From the NCBI GenBank assembly GCA_020637395.1, contig JACJWA010000001.1, forward strand, positions 1,426,001-1,490,000: a stretch of 64,000 bases of DNA, given 5' to 3'. This document shows, piece by piece, positions 62,117-64,000 of this stretch. The DNA comes from Calditrichota bacterium. GTDB lineage: Bacteria > Electryoneota > RPQS01. Position 1 is the first letter of the stretch. Each line of letters opens with the position of its first letter. The notes beneath the pieces are model-generated. The model saw nothing but the letters and a program-made list of their open reading frames with translations, had not been told where the DNA came from and ran no database searches. The position numbers were made by a program, and so were the translations under genes.

Positions 62117-63334
62117 TCAGGCTTGAGTAATGACTTCAATCACGGGAGACCAGATGTCGGACATGCGCTCACGAAGCTCGATCTTCAGGCGCTCCAACTC
62201 GCCTTTCAACGTCTGCATATCCTTCTTGAGCTCTTCAAGGCCGATCTGAAGCTTTGTCCGTAGGTCCCGAAGGTTCCAGTTCCACCAGTTCTCGTGAGCG
62301 CTGATGGCGCGGGCATCGCCGTCAGAAATGAAGATGCGCGGTCCGTCCGGATCAATACGCAAATCCATGTCAATTTGTGGAACCTGTTCCAGTTCAACAC
62401 CAAGACCGTCAAGCTCTTCCTGAAGACGTTCCATCTCTAGGGCAAGCTGATCAGCATCTTCGTCGCCAAAATTGAAGGACCAAATTTGTCCGTCCGCGTC
62501 TGGCGCGACACCGTAGAAGTCCTTGCGATTGGTCAAGGTCACCGGAATGATCATGGCCTTGCCTTCACGAATGACGTGAAAGTCAATGGTTTCGTCTGGC
62601 TTTGATTGCCGAATCGCCTGGCTCACGTCGCCTTCGTCCTCAACGTCTTCCTTGCCGATCTTAACGACGATGTCTCCGGCTTTCAGGCCGGCCTTGTCCG
62701 CGGGAGATTTTTCCACGACTTCGGAAATCAAGGCTCCGCCTTCGACATTGAAGTACTTTTTCAGCCCGTCAGACAGCTCCTGTGTGACCACACCGGCAAA
62801 TGCCATCGTGCCGCGAGATTTCAGGCCCTTGTGCAAGACTTGAGGCATAGGACCTTCCTCGCCGAAGGAGAACCACTCAAAGTCACCGCGATCATCGCCT
62901 TTGCCTGCCAATGTTGCTGTAGCCGTTCGATCGCTGCCACCGCGCTTGTACACGAGAGCCACTTCGTCGCCCTTCTTGTACTTGCCAAGCTGAACCTTAA
63001 GTTCGGAGGGACCCGTCAAGTTCTGTCCGCCCAGTGAAAGCAGAATGTCATTCGAGCGAAGGCCGGCCTCGGCCGCTGGGGAACCGTCCACGACACTTTC
63101 CACCAGGACTCCCTGGCCGGTTTTGACCCCATAGTCCGTGGCAATGTCCGAGGTGACTTCTTCCGGGACAATGCCTAGGAACGCGCCGTCGTCAGCGCGT
63201 TTGCTGTCCTTGACCAGGACCCCCCCCTTTCCCGAGGGCGACGCTGAAACTTGAATAGGACTGTCAACTGCCCACGCAAGGGAACAGATCATGAGGCCTG
63301 ACAGTAAGCTCAATAATGTGAGGCGTGATAACAT
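62117..63334 (-). CDS. Exported double-PDZ protein without a protease domain
   Basis: A 405-residue protein. Signal peptide to about VDSP, then two PDZ domains with carboxylate-binding loops FLGIVPEEV and (FA)GVVTQEL, GSPAAEAGLRSNDILLSLGG and KSPADKAGLKAGDIVVKIG, and a C-terminal coiled coil of about 100 residues (ALEMERLQEELDGLGVELEQ, LKKDMQTLKGELERLKIELRERM). No trypsin triad (HtrA) or site-2 protease is present, so it may be an adaptor or scaffold in the envelope. AGGAG precedes the ATG; divergent from the ferritin-like gene. Confidence 0.85.
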   Translation of the reverse strand: MLSRLTLLSLLSGLMICSLAWAVDSPIQVSASPSGKGGVLVKDSKRADDGAFLGIVPEEVTSDIATDYGVKTGQGVLVESVVDGSPAAEAGLRSNDILLSLGGQNLTGPSELKVQLGKYKKGDEVALVYKRGGSDRTATATLAGKGDDRGDFEWFSFGEEGPMPQVLHKGLKSRGTMAFAGVVTQELSDGLKKYFNVEGGALISEVVEKSPADKAGLKAGDIVVKIGKEDVEDEGDVSQAIRQSKPDETIDFHVIREGKAMIIPVTLTNRKDFYGVAPDADGQIWSFNFGDEDADQLALEMERLQEELDGLGVELEQVPQIDMDLRIDPDGPRIFISDGDARAISAHENWWNWNLRDLRTKLQIGLEELKKDMQTLKGELERLKIELRERMSDIWSPVIEVITQA

Positions 63335-63485
63335 CGCCCAACTCCTAAGATTTTGAGTTCTTCTCCGAACTCCCGACTCGTCTCTCCTCTAACCTCCGTC
63401 GGGGCAGTTTCGTTCCGGGGCGTCTGCGCTTGTGTCAGCCGCAGAAAATGCCTTTCTTCACTGTCTGACTAAAAGGAGTACCCGG

Positions 63486-63902
63486 TTGAAGATTTTGTTG
63501 CAGAACAGAAAGAACTTTTACGAAAGCCTGTTGCCACGAATTCCGGACCTCAAATTCAGGGAAACACTCGCTGAGATCGCTGAGCTGCAGCCTGCGGATC
63601 TGCTGGACCAATCCTACAATCCGGATACTAAGTTTTTGGAAACCATAAGCCTATTCGACGCGATATGCAAACCTGACTTCGGCGTTAAGTGGGGAAAGAC
63701 GACGCTTTCAATGGATGAGGCGATTTCGCGTGCGCTGCGCTTTGAAGAGCTTATCTTGCTGATTTTGCAGAACTTCGATCGCACAGCTTCTGATCCAATG
63801 CTCCGCGAACTCATGGATGGCGCTGCCATGAGGCTGGGACTTCTCATCAAACTGGCCGATGACCTGAGGTACCACCGGATTCGGCTTCTTCCTGATTCGT
63901 AA
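63486..63902 (+). CDS. Ferritin-like four-helix protein with missing metal ligands
   Basis: A 138-residue helical protein. Its heptad layout (NFYESLLPRIPDLKFRETLAEIAE, AISRALRFEELILLILQNFD, LRELMDGAAMRLGLLIKLADDL) resembles a rubrerythrin/ferritin-like bundle. Where diiron ferritins have Glu and E..H in these helices, this protein has mostly Ala, Gln and Arg, so it probably lacks the metal centre. I start at TTG 63486, since AAAAGGAG lies 7 nt before it; a GTG at 63432 has no ribosome site. Confidence 0.5.
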   Translation: MKILLQNRKNFYESLLPRIPDLKFRETLAEIAELQPADLLDQSYNPDTKFLETISLFDAICKPDFGVKWGKTTLSMDEAISRALRFEELILLILQNFDRTASDPMLRELMDGAAMRLGLLIKLADDLRYHRIRLLPDS

Positions 63903-63931
63903 GCGGAGCGAAGTTTGCGCAGTTGGCAGGC

Positions 63932-64000
63932 ATGGACAACCTGCCTAAGCTGCTTGCCGATATTGGCGACCCGGAAACTCGCGTTCGATTGGTCGCCCAG
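63932..64000 (+). CDS. Start of a HEAT-like repeat protein (truncated by window edge)
   Basis: An open frame with MDNLPKLLADIGDPETRVRLVAQ, whose GDPETRVRLVA pattern is typical of HEAT/PBS-lyase repeats. In-frame TTG at 63923 is another possible start. It is 29 nt after the ferritin-like gene on the same strand. Only 23 residues are visible, so the call is tentative. Confidence 0.4.
   Translation, partial: MDNLPKLLADIGDPETRVRLVAQ

Noticed and set aside
63335..63431. ECF sigma-E type promoter (GGAAC) before the PDZ gene
   Set aside because: GGAAC is present but no matching -10 element lies at the right spacing.

Overview
The window is a chromosomal segment of a Gram-negative bacterium, most likely from the FCB (Fibrobacteres-Chlorobi-Bacteroidetes) superphylum or a neighbouring candidate phylum. 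The clues are Kdo synthesis genes (kdsA, kdsB), a Wzi-like barrel and other outer-membrane proteins, two secreted proteins ending in a type IX-style sorting domain, a Gld-like ABC cluster and a PorV/FadL-like protein. The standard bacterial code is in use: TGA is the normal stop of many genes here. One TGA, in a short gene at 44421-44648, appears to be read as selenocysteine. Phylum placement is inference; the 16S gene at 51718-53245 would settle it.

Layout. 1-3.5 kb: type IV pilus motors pilT and pilB around a degenerate cyclase-like protein, behind a perfect sigma-54 promoter. 3.6-9.9 kb: ychF, two secreted repeat/beta-helix proteins, repeat-rich intergenic DNA, a small exported protein, and a DUF1385 gene paired with rpmE. 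10-12.8 kb: a glycosidase-like lipoprotein, and dinB with a DUF6504 gene behind a LexA-like box. 13-16.1 kb: a zinc-type uptake locus (small His/Cys protein, barrel, binding protein, permease) lacking an ATPase. 16.3-17 kb: tRNA-Pro and a zinc-finger/HTH gene. 17.2-21.5 kb: tdh, an APC permease and kbl, a threonine uptake and cleavage operon. 21.5-30.4 kb: an orphan DNA methylase, then a tightly packed minus-strand operon (gatC, kdsB, pyrG, an isocitrate dehydrogenase-type gene, kdsA, folB, folK, dNK, small membrane protein, ridA, DUF5683, proline dehydrogenase).

30.5-38.3 kb: a heterodimeric ABC exporter and a Gld-like ABC/auxiliary cluster. 38.5-44.2 kb: a Ser/Thr kinase, a GAF/sigma-54 activator, a lipoprotein and a T9SS-type secreted protein. 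44.4-47.7 kb: a SelW-like selenoprotein gene, an SDR-like pseudoenzyme, a Wzi-like barrel and a tandem Cys-rich periplasmic metal-binding protein. 47.8-53.5 kb: one complete rRNA operon (16S, tRNA-Ile, tRNA-Ala, 23S, 5S) on the minus strand, with promoter, boxA, processing stems and terminator. 53.6-64 kb: a PorV-like protein with a subtilase, a CDF transporter, a hydroxyacid dehydrogenase, an MFS exporter, an ABC-2/CPBP fusion, a NUDIX hydrolase, a double-PDZ protein, a ferritin-like protein and the start of a HEAT-like gene.

Most promoters I could place are TTGACA-N17-TATATT type. Several operon-first genes have no Shine-Dalgarno and carry a TANNNT hexamer 6-8 nt before the start codon, which suggests leaderless transcripts. 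The candidates for something previously unannotated are the selenoprotein/pseudo-SDR pair, the cyclase-like protein between the pilus motors, and the tandem Cys-rich protein.
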